Origin: Cardiobacterium hominis
GTDB taxonomy: Bacteria > Pseudomonadota > Gammaproteobacteria > Cardiobacteriales > Cardiobacteriaceae
Reading direction: 5' to 3'
Length of the DNA: 64,000 bases
Assembly: GCF_900637305.1 (NCBI RefSeq)
Contig: NZ_LR134365.1
Location: forward strand, 737,501-801,500
Shown in pieces: positions 48,165-56,655 of the stretch (positions are counted from its first letter, which is position 1; the number at the start of each line of letters is the position of its first letter). The notes under the pieces are model-generated. The model was not told the origin of the DNA. It did not search any database and saw only the letters and a list, made by a program, of their open reading frames with translations. A program made the translations under genes and the position numbers.

Positions 48165-51100
48165 ATGAATGTTTCTGCCTGGTCTATTCGCAATCCGCTG
48201 GTAGCGGTGTTGTTGTTCATTTTGTTGTCGCTCGGTGGTTGGCATGGTTTTCATGCGATGCGGGTGCAGCAGTTTCCGGATATGGATTTTCCGGTGGTGG
48301 TGGTGTCGGTGGCGCTCACCGGCGCGTCGCCGCAGCAGTTGGAGTCGGATGTGGCGAAGAAGGTGGAGAGTCGTCTTGCGTCGCTCGACGGGGTGAAGAA
48401 TGTTCGCAGTACGTTGCAGACCGGCTTGTCCACGACGGTGATTGAGTTCCGTCTGGAGAAGGATTTGCAGGAGGCGGTGGATGAGGTGCGCTCGGCGGTC
48501 GGCGAGATTCGCAGTGATTTGCCCGCCGATGCGCTGGATCCGGTGATTTCCAAGGTGGGGACGAGCGGGATGCCGCTGTTGACGTTTTCGGTGGCGGCGC
48601 AGGGGATGGATGCGTTGTCGTTGTCGTGGTTTGTGGATGATCGTTTGTCGCGCCGTCTGCTGGGGATTCCGGGGGTGGGCAGTGTCAGCCGTGTCGGCGG
48701 TTTGTCGCGTACGGTGGAGGTGCTGCCCGATCCGGTGCGTCTGAAGGCGCTTGGTTTGCCGATTAGCGCGGTGGCGGCGCAGGTGGCGGCATTGCAGCGC
48801 GATGTGTCTGGCGGTGAGGCGCAGATTGGCGGCGGCAAGCAGTCGGTGCGGGCGCTCGGTGCGCAGTCGCAGGCGGCGGATATTGCCGATTTGCGGGTGC
48901 AGTCGGCGGGTGGGGCGCAGCGGCTGGGGGATTTTGCCACGGTGCGCGATGGTGCGGCGGAGGCGGATTCGCATGCGCTGTTTGATGGCGAGACGGTGGT
49001 GGCGTTTGAGGTGGTGCGCAGCCGGGGCGCGAGCGAGGTCGGGGTGATGCACGCGATTGAGGCGGAGCTTGCGCGTGTTCAGGCGGATTTTCCGCAGTTC
49101 AGGATTACCAAGGTCTATGACCGCGCCACACCGGTCGAGGAGGATTATGAGAATTCGCTCGATATGTTGGTTGAGGGCGGGCTGCTGGCGGTGGTGGTGG
49201 TTTTTGTGTTTTTGCGGAATTGGCGGGCGACGCTGGTCGCCGCCGTGGCGCTGCCGCTGTCGGTGATTCCGGCGTTTTTGGTGATGTGGCTGCTGGGTTT
49301 TAGTTTGAACATTATTTCGCTGCTCGCGCTGTCTTTGGTGATTGGCGTGCTGGTCGATGATGCGATTGTGGAGATTGAGAATATCATCCGCCATTTGCGC
49401 GGCGGCAAGTCGCCGTATGAGGCGGCGATGGAGGCGGCGGACGAGATTGGTCTCGCGGTCATCGCCACGACGTTTACGCTGATTGCAGTTTTTTTGCCGA
49501 CGGCGTTCATGAGTGGCGTCATCGGTCAGTTTTTCCGCCAGTTCGGCTGGACGGCGGCGATTGCGGTGTTTTTCTCGCTGGCCGTCGCCCGTCTGGTAAC
49601 GCCAATGATGGCGGCTTATGTGCTGAAGGCGGAGTCGCGCGAGGTGGTGCGGCGCGACGGCGCCCTGATGCGCGCGTATCTTGCTTTTGTCGGCTTTACC
49701 CTGCGCTGGCGCTGGACGACGCTCGCTGTCACCATCGCGCTGTTTGTTTTTTCCCTGTCGCTCGCGCGGCATTTGCCCAGCACGTTCATGCCGGATGATG
49801 ATATGAACCAGAGCCGCGTCAGCATCGAGCTGACGCCGGATGCGACGCTGGAAGACACGCTGGCGGTAAGCGAGGCGGCGCGGCGGGCGATTGCCGACGT
49901 GCCGGGCGTTGCCCACATCTTCAGCTCCGTCGGGCGGCTGGCGGGCGACATCGGCAGCAACGGCGGCAAAAGCCGGCACCGCGCCGACCTGGAACTCGTC
50001 CTCGCGCCGCGCGGCACCCGGCCGAGCAAAAGCGCGATTGAGCGCGAAATCGAGGCGCGGCTGAAAAACGTCGCCGGGGCGCGTTTTACCGTGGGGCTCA
50101 GTAACGGCGGCGCGCCGGGCTATATCGTCTCGCTCACCAGCGATAATCCGCAAATCCTCGATGAGACCGCGCAGGCGCTGATGCGCGATATCCGCGCCCT
50201 GCCCAACGCGGGCAGCGTGACCAGCACCAAGAGCCTCGCGCGCGAAGAGCTGCGCCTCTACCCCGACCCGCTGAAGATGGCCGACCGTGGCGTTACCACC
50301 CTGCAACTGGCGGACACCCTGCGCATCGCCACCCAAGGCGACTACGAACAGCGCCTCGCCAAACTCAATCTCGACAGCCGCCAACTGCCGGTCGTCGTCC
50401 GCCTGCCGGAAGCGGCGCGCGCCGATTTGGCGACGCTGGAAGATTTGACCATCGACGGCAAGACGCGCGTCGGCGACGTTGCCCGTCTCGCCTTCGCCGG
50501 TGGCCCTGCAACCATCACCCGCTACGAACGCGCGCGCGAAATCATGATCACCGTGCAAGTCGGGCGCGGCGCGCTGGGCGAACTCGCCGACGCCGTGCGC
50601 AATACCCCGACCATGCAAAATCTGCCGCCCGCGGTACGCGCCAACGACATCGGCCAGGCAGAAATGATGAAAGAACTGTTCAGCGGCTTCATCCTGGCGA
50701 TGGGCGTCGGCATCTTCTGCATCTACGCCATCCTCGTGCTGCTCTTCCACCGCGTGCTGCAACCCTTCACCATCCTCATGGCGCTCCCGCTCTCCATTGG
50801 CGGCGCGTTTGCGGGGCTGCTCATCCTCGGCAGCAGCATCAGCATGTCGTCGATGATCGGCTTCATCATGCTAATGGGGATTGCCACCAAAAACTCCATC
50901 CTGCTGGTGGACTACGCCATCATCGCCGAACGCCGCGACGGCATGAACCGCTTTGACGCGCTGATTGACGCCTGCCACAAACGCGCCCGCCCCATCATCA
51001 TGACCAGTATCGCCATGGGCGCGGGGATGACGCCGCTCCTGCTCGGCTGGGGCAGCGGCGACCCGACCTTCCCGCAGCCGATGGCGGCAGCGGTGGTGAG

Positions 51101-51200
51101 CGGACTCGTCACCTCGACACTGTTAAGCCTCGTCGTCATCCCGGTGGTTTACACCCTGATGGACGACCTGGGGCGCTTGCTGCGGCGGCGGAAAGCGTAG
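48165..51200 (+). CDS. RND efflux transporter (HAE1/AcrB-type)
   Basis: A proton-driven inner-membrane efflux pump of 1011 residues with 12 membrane helices in two halves and two large periplasmic loops. The proton-relay acidic pair is in IGVLVDDAIVEIENIIRH (helix 4) and the lysine in LMGIATKNSILLVDYA (helix 10). The start MNVSAWSIRNPLVAVLLFIL is typical. GGGAAGG precedes ATG 48165. Codon use changes from GTG/TTG/GAT-rich in the first half to CTC/GTC/GAC-rich in the second, around 49700-49900. The outer-membrane partner is not in the window; an IS481 element follows. Confidence 0.93.
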   Translation: MNVSAWSIRNPLVAVLLFILLSLGGWHGFHAMRVQQFPDMDFPVVVVSVALTGASPQQLESDVAKKVESRLASLDGVKNVRSTLQTGLSTTVIEFRLEKDLQEAVDEVRSAVGEIRSDLPADALDPVISKVGTSGMPLLTFSVAAQGMDALSLSWFVDDRLSRRLLGIPGVGSVSRVGGLSRTVEVLPDPVRLKALGLPISAVAAQVAALQRDVSGGEAQIGGGKQSVRALGAQSQAADIADLRVQSAGGAQRLGDFATVRDGAAEADSHALFDGETVVAFEVVRSRGASEVGVMHAIEAELARVQADFPQFRITKVYDRATPVEEDYENSLDMLVEGGLLAVVVVFVFLRNWRATLVAAVALPLSVIPAFLVMWLLGFSLNIISLLALSLVIGVLVDDAIVEIENIIRHLRGGKSPYEAAMEAADEIGLAVIATTFTLIAVFLPTAFMSGVIGQFFRQFGWTAAIAVFFSLAVARLVTPMMAAYVLKAESREVVRRDGALMRAYLAFVGFTLRWRWTTLAVTIALFVFSLSLARHLPSTFMPDDDMNQSRVSIELTPDATLEDTLAVSEAARRAIADVPGVAHIFSSVGRLAGDIGSNGGKSRHRADLELVLAPRGTRPSKSAIEREIEARLKNVAGARFTVGLSNGGAPGYIVSLTSDNPQILDETAQALMRDIRALPNAGSVTSTKSLAREELRLYPDPLKMADRGVTTLQLADTLRIATQGDYEQRLAKLNLDSRQLPVVVRLPEAARADLATLEDLTIDGKTRVGDVARLAFAGGPATITRYERAREIMITVQVGRGALGELADAVRNTPTMQNLPPAVRANDIGQAEMMKELFSGFILAMGVGIFCIYAILVLLFHRVLQPFTILMALPLSIGGAFAGLLILGSSISMSSMIGFIMLMGIATKNSILLVDYAIIAERRDGMNRFDALIDACHKRARPIIMTSIAMGAGMTPLLLGWGSGDPTFPQPMAAAVVSGLVTSTLLSLVVIPVVYTLMDDLGRLLRRRKA

Positions 51201-51221
51201 AGTGGGGCAAGACCCACCCTG
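51201..51221. repeat. REP-like repeat, family A, decayed copy 5
   Basis: AGTGGGGCAAGACCCACCCT: two changes from the consensus. Begins right at the RND stop codon. Confidence 0.7.
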
Positions 51222-51253
51222 CAAACGATGGCGTTCTGTCATTTTCATAACAA

Positions 51254-51293
51254 ATACGCCCCCTCCCCCGTGGGGGAGGGTCGGGGTGGGGGT
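51254..51293 (-). repeat. Repeat family B, copy 2 (inverted)
   Basis: CCCTCCCCCGTGGGGGAGGG and GGGGTGGGGGTAC; the complement resembles copy 1 at 48006-48041. Confidence 0.7.
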
Positions 51294-51299
51294 ACAACC

Positions 51300-52608
51300 C
51301 AAAGACCTCCTTTACAAAACAACCTAAAGACCTCGTTTACATCCAACATTACGGTATCGCCCCCTCGGAGATACCCATGCCCTGGAGACAAACGAACGTC
51401 ATGCAACAACGAGAAATGTTCATCAACGCCTGGCTCAGCCAGAAATACAGCAAAATCGCGCTCTGCCGCCAGTTTGGCATCAGCCGCGTGACTGGCGACA
51501 AATGGATTGTGCGCTTCAAACAGGGCGGTATGGCCGCCCTTGCCGACCATTCCAGCCGCCCGGCAGGCTGCCCACGCGCCACCGATGCCCGCCTGTGCGA
51601 GCTGCTCTGCGCCGCCAAGCGCGAGCATCCCAGCTGGGGCGCGAAAAAGCTGCTTGCCCTGCTGCGCCGCCGTGCGCCGCATGAGGCCTGGCCTGCCGAC
51701 AGCACCGGTGACCTCATCCTCAAGCGCGCTGGCCTGGTCAAAGCGCGCAAGCCCCGGCGCGGCATCAGCGCCGATGCCAGCCCGTTTACCGCCGCCGATG
51801 CGCCCAACCAAAGCTGGAGCGTGGACTTCAAGGGGGATTTCGCCATGCGCGGCGGACGCTGCTTCCCGCTCACCGTCAGCGACAACTACAGCCGCAAACT
51901 GCTGTGTTGTCATGGACTTGCCAGTACTGCTTACGCAGGCGTCTGGCCGCAGTTCGAGCGGCTGTTTGCCGAAAACGGCATGCCCTGGAGCATCCTGAGC
52001 GACAACGGTACACCCTTTGCCACGCGCAGCCTGGGTGGATTGAGCCGCTTGTCCAAACAATTCATAGATTTGGGCATCCGGGTGGAGCGCACCAACCCGG
52101 GGCATCCCGAACAAAATGGCCGACACGAACGCATGCACCGCAGCCTGAAAGCATGGCTGGCAGGGGTGGACAGCGTGCGGGAGGAGCTTTCGACATTGCG
52201 GATGCGCCTCGACGCATTTATGAAAGAATACAACGAAAAACGCATGCATGAAGGGTTGGGTGGTGCGGTGCCATCGGCCCTGTACCGACCGTCGCCGCGC
52301 GCATACACCGGGCGCATCGTGCCATACGAATACGATAGCCAGGCGATCATCCGCAGCGTACGGCAAAGCGGGGAAATCAAATGGCGCGGACGGATGGTAC
52401 ATGCAAGCGCGCTGCTTGCGGGCGAGCGGATAGCGCTTCTGCCGTACGGCGACGGTGTGTGGGAAGTGCGCTACCGCTTTCATCCGCTTGGCTTTCTCAA
52501 CGACCGGACGGGCAGGATTGAACCGCTGACACAGTGGCGCGAGATTGTCCGCCCGGAAACCCCTCGGTGTAAACAACGTGTTTAGGTTAAAGTGTAAACA
52601 AGGTCTGT
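51300..52608 (+). mobile_element. IS481-family insertion sequence
   Basis: Imperfect inverted ends: AGACCTCCTTTACA with AACCTAAAGACCTCGTTTAC on the left, and the complement of AAACAACGTGTTTAGGTTAA with GTGTAAACAAGGTCT on the right. Each end has two copies of a TTTACA box, likely transposase sites. One intact transposase gene fills the element. A target duplication is not clear. Confidence 0.8.
51377..52585 (+). CDS. IS481-family transposase
   Basis: A 402-residue DDE transposase. N-terminal helix-turn-helix (KYSKIALCRQFGISRVTGDK) and a second HTH (REHPSWGAKKLLALLRRR). The integrase core carries Asp in NQSWSVDFKGDF, Asp in SILSDNGTPFAT and Glu in HPEQNGRHERMHRSLK, so all three catalytic residues are present. 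A C-terminal beta domain (RMVHASALLAGERIALLPYG) follows. The frame is intact, so the element may be active. Confidence 0.92.
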   Translation: MPWRQTNVMQQREMFINAWLSQKYSKIALCRQFGISRVTGDKWIVRFKQGGMAALADHSSRPAGCPRATDARLCELLCAAKREHPSWGAKKLLALLRRRAPHEAWPADSTGDLILKRAGLVKARKPRRGISADASPFTAADAPNQSWSVDFKGDFAMRGGRCFPLTVSDNYSRKLLCCHGLASTAYAGVWPQFERLFAENGMPWSILSDNGTPFATRSLGGLSRLSKQFIDLGIRVERTNPGHPEQNGRHERMHRSLKAWLAGVDSVREELSTLRMRLDAFMKEYNEKRMHEGLGGAVPSALYRPSPRAYTGRIVPYEYDSQAIIRSVRQSGEIKWRGRMVHASALLAGERIALLPYGDGVWEVRYRFHPLGFLNDRTGRIEPLTQWREIVRPETPRCKQRV

Positions 52609-52776
52609 GTTCTACCGGGGGCAGCAGATAATCCGCGCAGCGGCGCCATCCGCTAAATCCATTAGCCATTTATAGCAATCCCCCGAAAGCCTCATACGGC
52701 GTTGCATCTCCTCGCCGTACATGCGTACTGCCTTAGTCGATGCGCCTTGTCTGAGGCTTTCGGTGTATCGCTATAC
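52609..52776. other. Spacer between IS481 and the IS30 pair
   Basis: No gene. Inverted blocks CCGAAAGCCTCA (near 52684) and TGAGGCTTTCGG (near 52752) flank about 55 bases and look like a remnant of another repeat. The last bases TATAC are the left arm of the P-family palindrome interrupted by the IS30 copies. Confidence 0.55.
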
Positions 52777-53852
52777 GGCGAATTGTCAAACCAAGTGCAA
52801 CACCTCATCAAAATACACTTCATAAGGCGTCCTCCACTGCAAACATTTGCGCGGGCGGTTATTCAATGCCAGCACCGCCTTTTCAATGTAATCATCAGGA
52901 TATTGCGCAATATCCTGATGCTTCGGAAAATATTCACGCAACAAGCCGTTGGTGTTCTCGTTCGTGCCGCGTTGCCACGGCTGGTACGGCGGCGGAATGT
53001 ATATTTTTATCCCCAACGCCTCCGCCACCACCGCATGCCGCGCAAATTCCTTGCCCCGGTCTGGCGTGATGCTGTGTACCGTCTGCTCGCGCAAGGCTTC
53101 AATCATCGCCGCATTCACGCCGTCCGCCGTCTTCTTCTCCAGCCGAACGCACCGCAGATAGCGGCTTTTGCGGTCGACCAACGTCAGCAACACCGCACCA
53201 CCCACCACGCCTGCAACGGTATCGGCTTCCCAATCGCCAAGTCGCTCCCGCGCCTGCGCCTCTGGCGGACGCTCCGACAGCGCATGCTTAACCGGGAAGT
53301 TATCACGTGTCGGCTCGCCCTTGCGCCGCCGCTTCTTGCCACGGTGGCGCAGCCTTTGCTTGCCGCTTATCACCCAGTCGGGGTCATTGAAACGCCCGGC
53401 GTAGATACCGCGGTAGATAGTGGCGTAGCTGATGGCGTGCGGGCGGCCTTCGTGGCGCAAGCGGTACTGAATCTGCTCCGGCGACCATTGCAGTTTCAGA
53501 AACCTCTCCTTGACCAGGGCAAAAAGTTCCGGGTCATCAAGTTTACGCTTGCGGCGGCAGAGCTTACGCCTGCTGTCGTATTTCTCCTGCGCCTTGCTGG
53601 CGTCGTAGTTTTCGCCAGCGCTATTGCGCTTCAGTTCGCGCAAGATGGTGCATCTGTGACCCTTCAACATGGTGGCAATAGCGGCGGGGCTATGACCTTG
53701 GTTGAACAAGGTCATTATGCAACCCCGCTCAATGGGCGTAATATGACTGTAGGCATCCATTTTCGGTCTCCTGCAATGTTTTGATGTTTTTTTGCAGTAT
53801 CGCTTATGGATGTCTTTATTTGTAGCTGTTGCACTTGAATTGTAAATTCGCC
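52777..53852 (-). mobile_element. IS30-family element, copy A (1076 bp)
   Basis: Ends GGCGAATTGTCAAACCAAGT (left) and its imperfect complement, ending CAATTCAAGTGC-type sequence then TTCGCC (right). It is flanked by AC on both sides and followed, after exactly AC, by copy B in the same orientation. Confidence 0.9.
52786..53760 (-). CDS. IS30-family transposase, copy A
   Basis: A 324-residue DDE transposase. It has an N-terminal helix-turn-helix (ITPIERGCIMTLFNQGHSPA, then IATMLKGHRCTILRELKRN), a second helix region (SPEQIQYRLRHEGRP) and a catalytic core with GDWEADTVAGVVGGAVLLTL, a second Asp in ITPDRGKEFARH, and Glu in RGTNENTNGLLREYFPK. ATG 53760 is the family start; the longer frame runs out through the element end. 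It is intact and differs from copy B at about a dozen residues. Confidence 0.93.
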   Translation of the reverse strand: MDAYSHITPIERGCIMTLFNQGHSPAAIATMLKGHRCTILRELKRNSAGENYDASKAQEKYDSRRKLCRRKRKLDDPELFALVKERFLKLQWSPEQIQYRLRHEGRPHAISYATIYRGIYAGRFNDPDWVISGKQRLRHRGKKRRRKGEPTRDNFPVKHALSERPPEAQARERLGDWEADTVAGVVGGAVLLTLVDRKSRYLRCVRLEKKTADGVNAAMIEALREQTVHSITPDRGKEFARHAVVAEALGIKIYIPPPYQPWQRGTNENTNGLLREYFPKHQDIAQYPDDYIEKAVLALNNRPRKCLQWRTPYEVYFDEVLHLV

Positions 53853-53854
53853 AC

Positions 53855-54928
53855 GGCGAATTGTCAAACCAAGTGCAACACCTCATCAAAATACACTTCA
53901 TAAGGCGTCCTCCACTGCAAACATTTGCGCGGTCGGTTATTCAATGCCAGCACCGCCTTTTCAATGTAATCATCTGGATATTGCGCAATATCCTGATGCT
54001 TCGGAAAATATTCACGCAACAGGCCGTTGGTGTTCTCGTTTGTCCCGCGCTGCCACGGCTGGTACGGCGGCGGAATGTATATTTTTATCCCCAACGCCTC
54101 CGCCACCACCGCATGCCGCGCAAATTCCTTGCCCCGGTCCGGCGTGATGCTGTGTACCGTCTGCCCGCGCAAGGCTTCAATCATCGCCGCATTCACGCCG
54201 TCCGCCGTCTTCTTCTCCAGCCGGACGCACCGCAGATAGCGGCTTTTGCGGTCAACCAACGTCAGCAACACCGCACCACCCACCACGCCTGCAACGGTAT
54301 CAGCTTCCCAGTCGCCCATGCGCTCCCGCGCCTGCGCCTCTGGCGGACGCGCCGACAGCGCATGCTCAACCGGGAAGTTATCACGTGTCGGCTCGCCCTT
54401 GCGCCGCCGCTTCTTGCCACGGTGGCGCAGCCTTTGCTTGCCACTTATCACCCAGTCGGGGTCATTGAAACGCCCGGCGTAGATACCGCGGTAGATAGTG
54501 GCGTAGCTGATGGCGTGCGGACGGCCTTCGTGGCGCAAGCGGTACTGAATCTGCTCCGGCGACCAGTGCAGTTTCAGAAACCTCTCCTTGACCAGGGCAA
54601 AAAGTTCCGGGTCATCAAGTTTACGCTTGCGGCGGCAGAGCTTACGCCTGCTGTCGTATTTCTCCTGCGCCTTGCTGGCGTCATAGTTTTCGCCATCGCT
54701 ATTGCGCTTCAGTTCGCGCAAGATGGTGCATCTGTGGCGCTTCAACATGGTGGCAATAGCGGCAGGGCTATGACCTTGGTTGAACAAGGTCATTATGCAA
54801 CCCCGCTCAATGGGCGTAATATGACGGTAGGCATCCATTTTCGGTCTCCTGCAATGTTTTGATGTTTTTTGCAGTATCGCTTATGGATGTCTTTTTTGTA
54901 GCTGTTGCACTTGAATTGTAAATTCGCC
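53855..54928 (-). mobile_element. IS30-family element, copy B (1074 bp)
   Basis: Same ends as copy A. Two single-base length differences near the right end (the T-run at about 54862 and the segment near 54893) and scattered substitutions separate the copies. The right flank is AC, then the rest of the P-family palindrome. Confidence 0.9.
53864..54838 (-). CDS. IS30-family transposase, copy B
   Basis: A 324-residue near-duplicate of copy A with the same catalytic Asp-Asp-Glu set and helix-turn-helix. Differences include MLKRHRC for MLKGHRC, NSDGEN for NSAGEN, EHALSARPP for KHALSERPP and EALRGQ for EALREQ. The frame is intact, so both copies may be active. Confidence 0.93.
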   Translation of the reverse strand: MDAYRHITPIERGCIMTLFNQGHSPAAIATMLKRHRCTILRELKRNSDGENYDASKAQEKYDSRRKLCRRKRKLDDPELFALVKERFLKLHWSPEQIQYRLRHEGRPHAISYATIYRGIYAGRFNDPDWVISGKQRLRHRGKKRRRKGEPTRDNFPVEHALSARPPEAQARERMGDWEADTVAGVVGGAVLLTLVDRKSRYLRCVRLEKKTADGVNAAMIEALRGQTVHSITPDRGKEFARHAVVAEALGIKIYIPPPYQPWQRGTNENTNGLLREYFPKHQDIAQYPDDYIEKAVLALNNRPRKCLQWRTPYEVYFDEVLHLV

Positions 54929-54960
54929 ACATACACATCGAGCGCTCAGGTGTATGTATA
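54929..54960. repeat. Palindromic repeat, family P, copy 2 (interrupted by IS30)
   Basis: ACATACACATCGAGCGCTCA then GGTGTATGTATA. Adding the TATAC left of the IS pair and removing one AC restores a full palindrome with arms TATACATACAC / GTGTATGTATA, so the pair landed in its left arm. Confidence 0.8.
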
Positions 54961-54989
54961 AATAAGCGCCTGCCCCCACGAGCTATCCC

Positions 54990-55537
54990 ATGAAAAAAAC
55001 ACGCCGAACCACCGCAGACACCCCGCGCGCCAGCCGCGAACCATCCATGAAATGGATTGCGGGCGCCATCTACACCATCGTGTTTACCGTCGCGGCGCTA
55101 CTGGGCATCGCCCAGCGGCTGGCATGGACGCACGGCGGCGGTATCGAAGCGGAAGTGCGCGGCAACGGCATCGCCCGCCAGGTCGCATGCACACGCGACG
55201 GCGCCTCATTAGGAACCGGCTGGACGTGCCGCGCCGAAGACATCACCTGGGAAAACCGCGGCAAACTGCCCGACCGCGTCCTCCCGCAAAAGCACCATAC
55301 ACCGTGCTGGCGACTGGCGACCTGAGCGGACGCGAATTCCCCGTCACCAGCCACCTGCCGATGGGCTGGCAGACCGCTGGCAGCCTGCGTTCCCCGCAGC
55401 CCAAAGAAATCCTTCTCGCCCCCGAGCACCCGGTCGGCGCGTACGGCTGGTGGACGGCGCAAGTATTCCTCCAGCCGCTTGTCATCGCGCTGCTGATTAC
55501 CCTCATCGCGGTCATCTTGATCCGCCGCGATAAGTAG
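54990..55537 (+). pseudogene. Small two-TM membrane protein, frameshifted
   Basis: The frame from ATG 54990 encodes a membrane helix (WIAGAIYTIVFTVAALLGIA) and a soluble part (RNGIARQVACTRDGAS region), then shifts near 55288. The other frame continues KAPYTVLATGDLSGREFPV and ends in a second helix (PLVIALLITLIAVILI) with RRDK. One missing base in CTCCCGCAAAAGC would join them. It may be a real mutation or a sequence error. The protein family is not recognised. A terminator follows. Confidence 0.65.
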
Positions 55538-55572
55538 CGCACCGGATGCTTATCGACCCGACAGAATGTGTG

Positions 55573-55599
55573 CAAAAAAGCCCGCTGATGCGGGCTTTG
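55573..55599. terminator. Bidirectional terminator
   Basis: AAAAAAGCCCGC / GCGGGCTTT stem between convergent genes. Confidence 0.85.
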
Positions 55600-55610
55600 A
55601 ATTGAGTCTT

Positions 55611-55967
55611 TCAGAAATACGGCGAGCTGTGGCAGGGTTGCAGAATGGTGACCGGTCGGCCGTGTTGATAGACCTGCCGTTCGACGTAACAGGGTTCGTC
55701 GCCATAGCCGCGGCGGTAACCGCCGGGGCGGTAGTAGTTCGAGGGCGGGTTGCTGTTGATGTGGATATTGACGCTGTCGTTCCAGATGGCGACGTCGCCT
55801 TGCGGCGCGCTCACGCCGCGTTCGTGCCAGTAGCCGCTGGTGTCGCTTCTGATGCTGTTGCCCGCCATGCCGTAGGTGACGGTGCTGCTTTCGTGGTAGT
55901 CGCCGAAGTAGTCGCTCTGGGCACAGCCGCCAAGGGCAAGCAGGGCGGCGAGAAAGAGGGGTTTCAT
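55611..55967 (-). CDS. Small lipoprotein of unknown function
   Basis: A 118-residue exported lipoprotein: signal sequence KPLFLAALLALGGC with the lipobox LGGC. The mature protein is rich in Tyr, Ser, Asn and Gly (DYFGDYHESSTVTYG, NSNPPSNYYRPGGYRRG) and has two further Cys near the end (EPCYVERQ, LQPCHSS). ATG 55967 is chosen because it puts the lipobox at the normal place; an upstream frame is not conserved. Function unknown. Confidence 0.75.
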   Translation of the reverse strand: MKPLFLAALLALGGCAQSDYFGDYHESSTVTYGMAGNSIRSDTSGYWHERGVSAPQGDVAIWNDSVNIHINSNPPSNYYRPGGYRRGYGDEPCYVERQVYQHGRPVTILQPCHSSPYF

Positions 55968-56095
55968 GGCGGGGGACCTCGGTGGTTGGGCGTGAAATAT
56001 AAAGGATGCCCGGGGGAGAGCGGAACGATGCGGCACACGAAAGGGGTGTTTTGCGGGTAACGTTCGCCCCGATCCTTCTCCCGAAAGGCGCTGCT

Positions 56096-56653
56096 TCAGG
56101 ACTGTTTCAGCGCATAAATGCCCGGCAGGTGGCGCAGGTAGCCGTGGTAGTCCATGCCGCAGCCGTAGATGTAGCGGTCTTCCACTTCGCTGCCGACGAA
56201 GTCCGGCGCGTAACCCGCGACTTTGCGGTCGTGTTTTTTGTTGAGCAGTACCGCGCTGCGCAGGCTCTGCGGGTTCTGCGCCTTGAGCTCGTCAATGATA
56301 GCCTTGATGGTGATGCCTTCGTCGAAGATGTCGTCAATGAGCAGGATGTGTTCGCCCGCAATCGGCGCGGTCGGCCGCATTTTCCAGACGAGGTCGTTGC
56401 TCGCCGCGTTGTCGCGGTAGCGCGTGGCGTGCAGGTAGTCCATGCGGTGGAAGAAGGAAAGGCGCGTCAGCAGTTGTCCGGCGGGGATGAGACCGCCGTT
56501 CATGACGACGAGGATGAGCGGGTTCAATCCGGCGTAGTGCAGGTTCAGCTGGGCGGCGAGGTGGTCGTAGGCGGCGTTGATGCGGCCGCTGTCGATCAGG
56601 CATTCGCTGTTGCGCAGGACGGTTTCGAGTTCTTGGTTGGTGAGGGTTTTCAT
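56096..56653 (-). CDS. hpt: Hypoxanthine-guanine phosphoribosyltransferase
   Basis: Salvages hypoxanthine and guanine with PRPP. The 185-residue type I phosphoribosyltransferase carries the PRPP motif HILLIDDIFDEGITIKAI, the VVMNGGLIPAGQLL loop and VGSEVEDRYIYGCGMDYHG near the C-terminus. It lies 2 bases after the stop of the DsrE-like gene, so they are probably co-transcribed. Confidence 0.93.
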   Translation of the reverse strand: MKTLTNQELETVLRNSECLIDSGRINAAYDHLAAQLNLHYAGLNPLILVVMNGGLIPAGQLLTRLSFFHRMDYLHATRYRDNAASNDLVWKMRPTAPIAGEHILLIDDIFDEGITIKAIIDELKAQNPQSLRSAVLLNKKHDRKVAGYAPDFVGSEVEDRYIYGCGMDYHGYLRHLPGIYALKQS

Positions 56654-56655
56654 GG

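Noticed and set aside
48075-50762. 895-codon minus-strand frame opposite the RND pump
   Set aside because: Arg/His-rich antisense shadow; the plus strand encodes a full RND protein.
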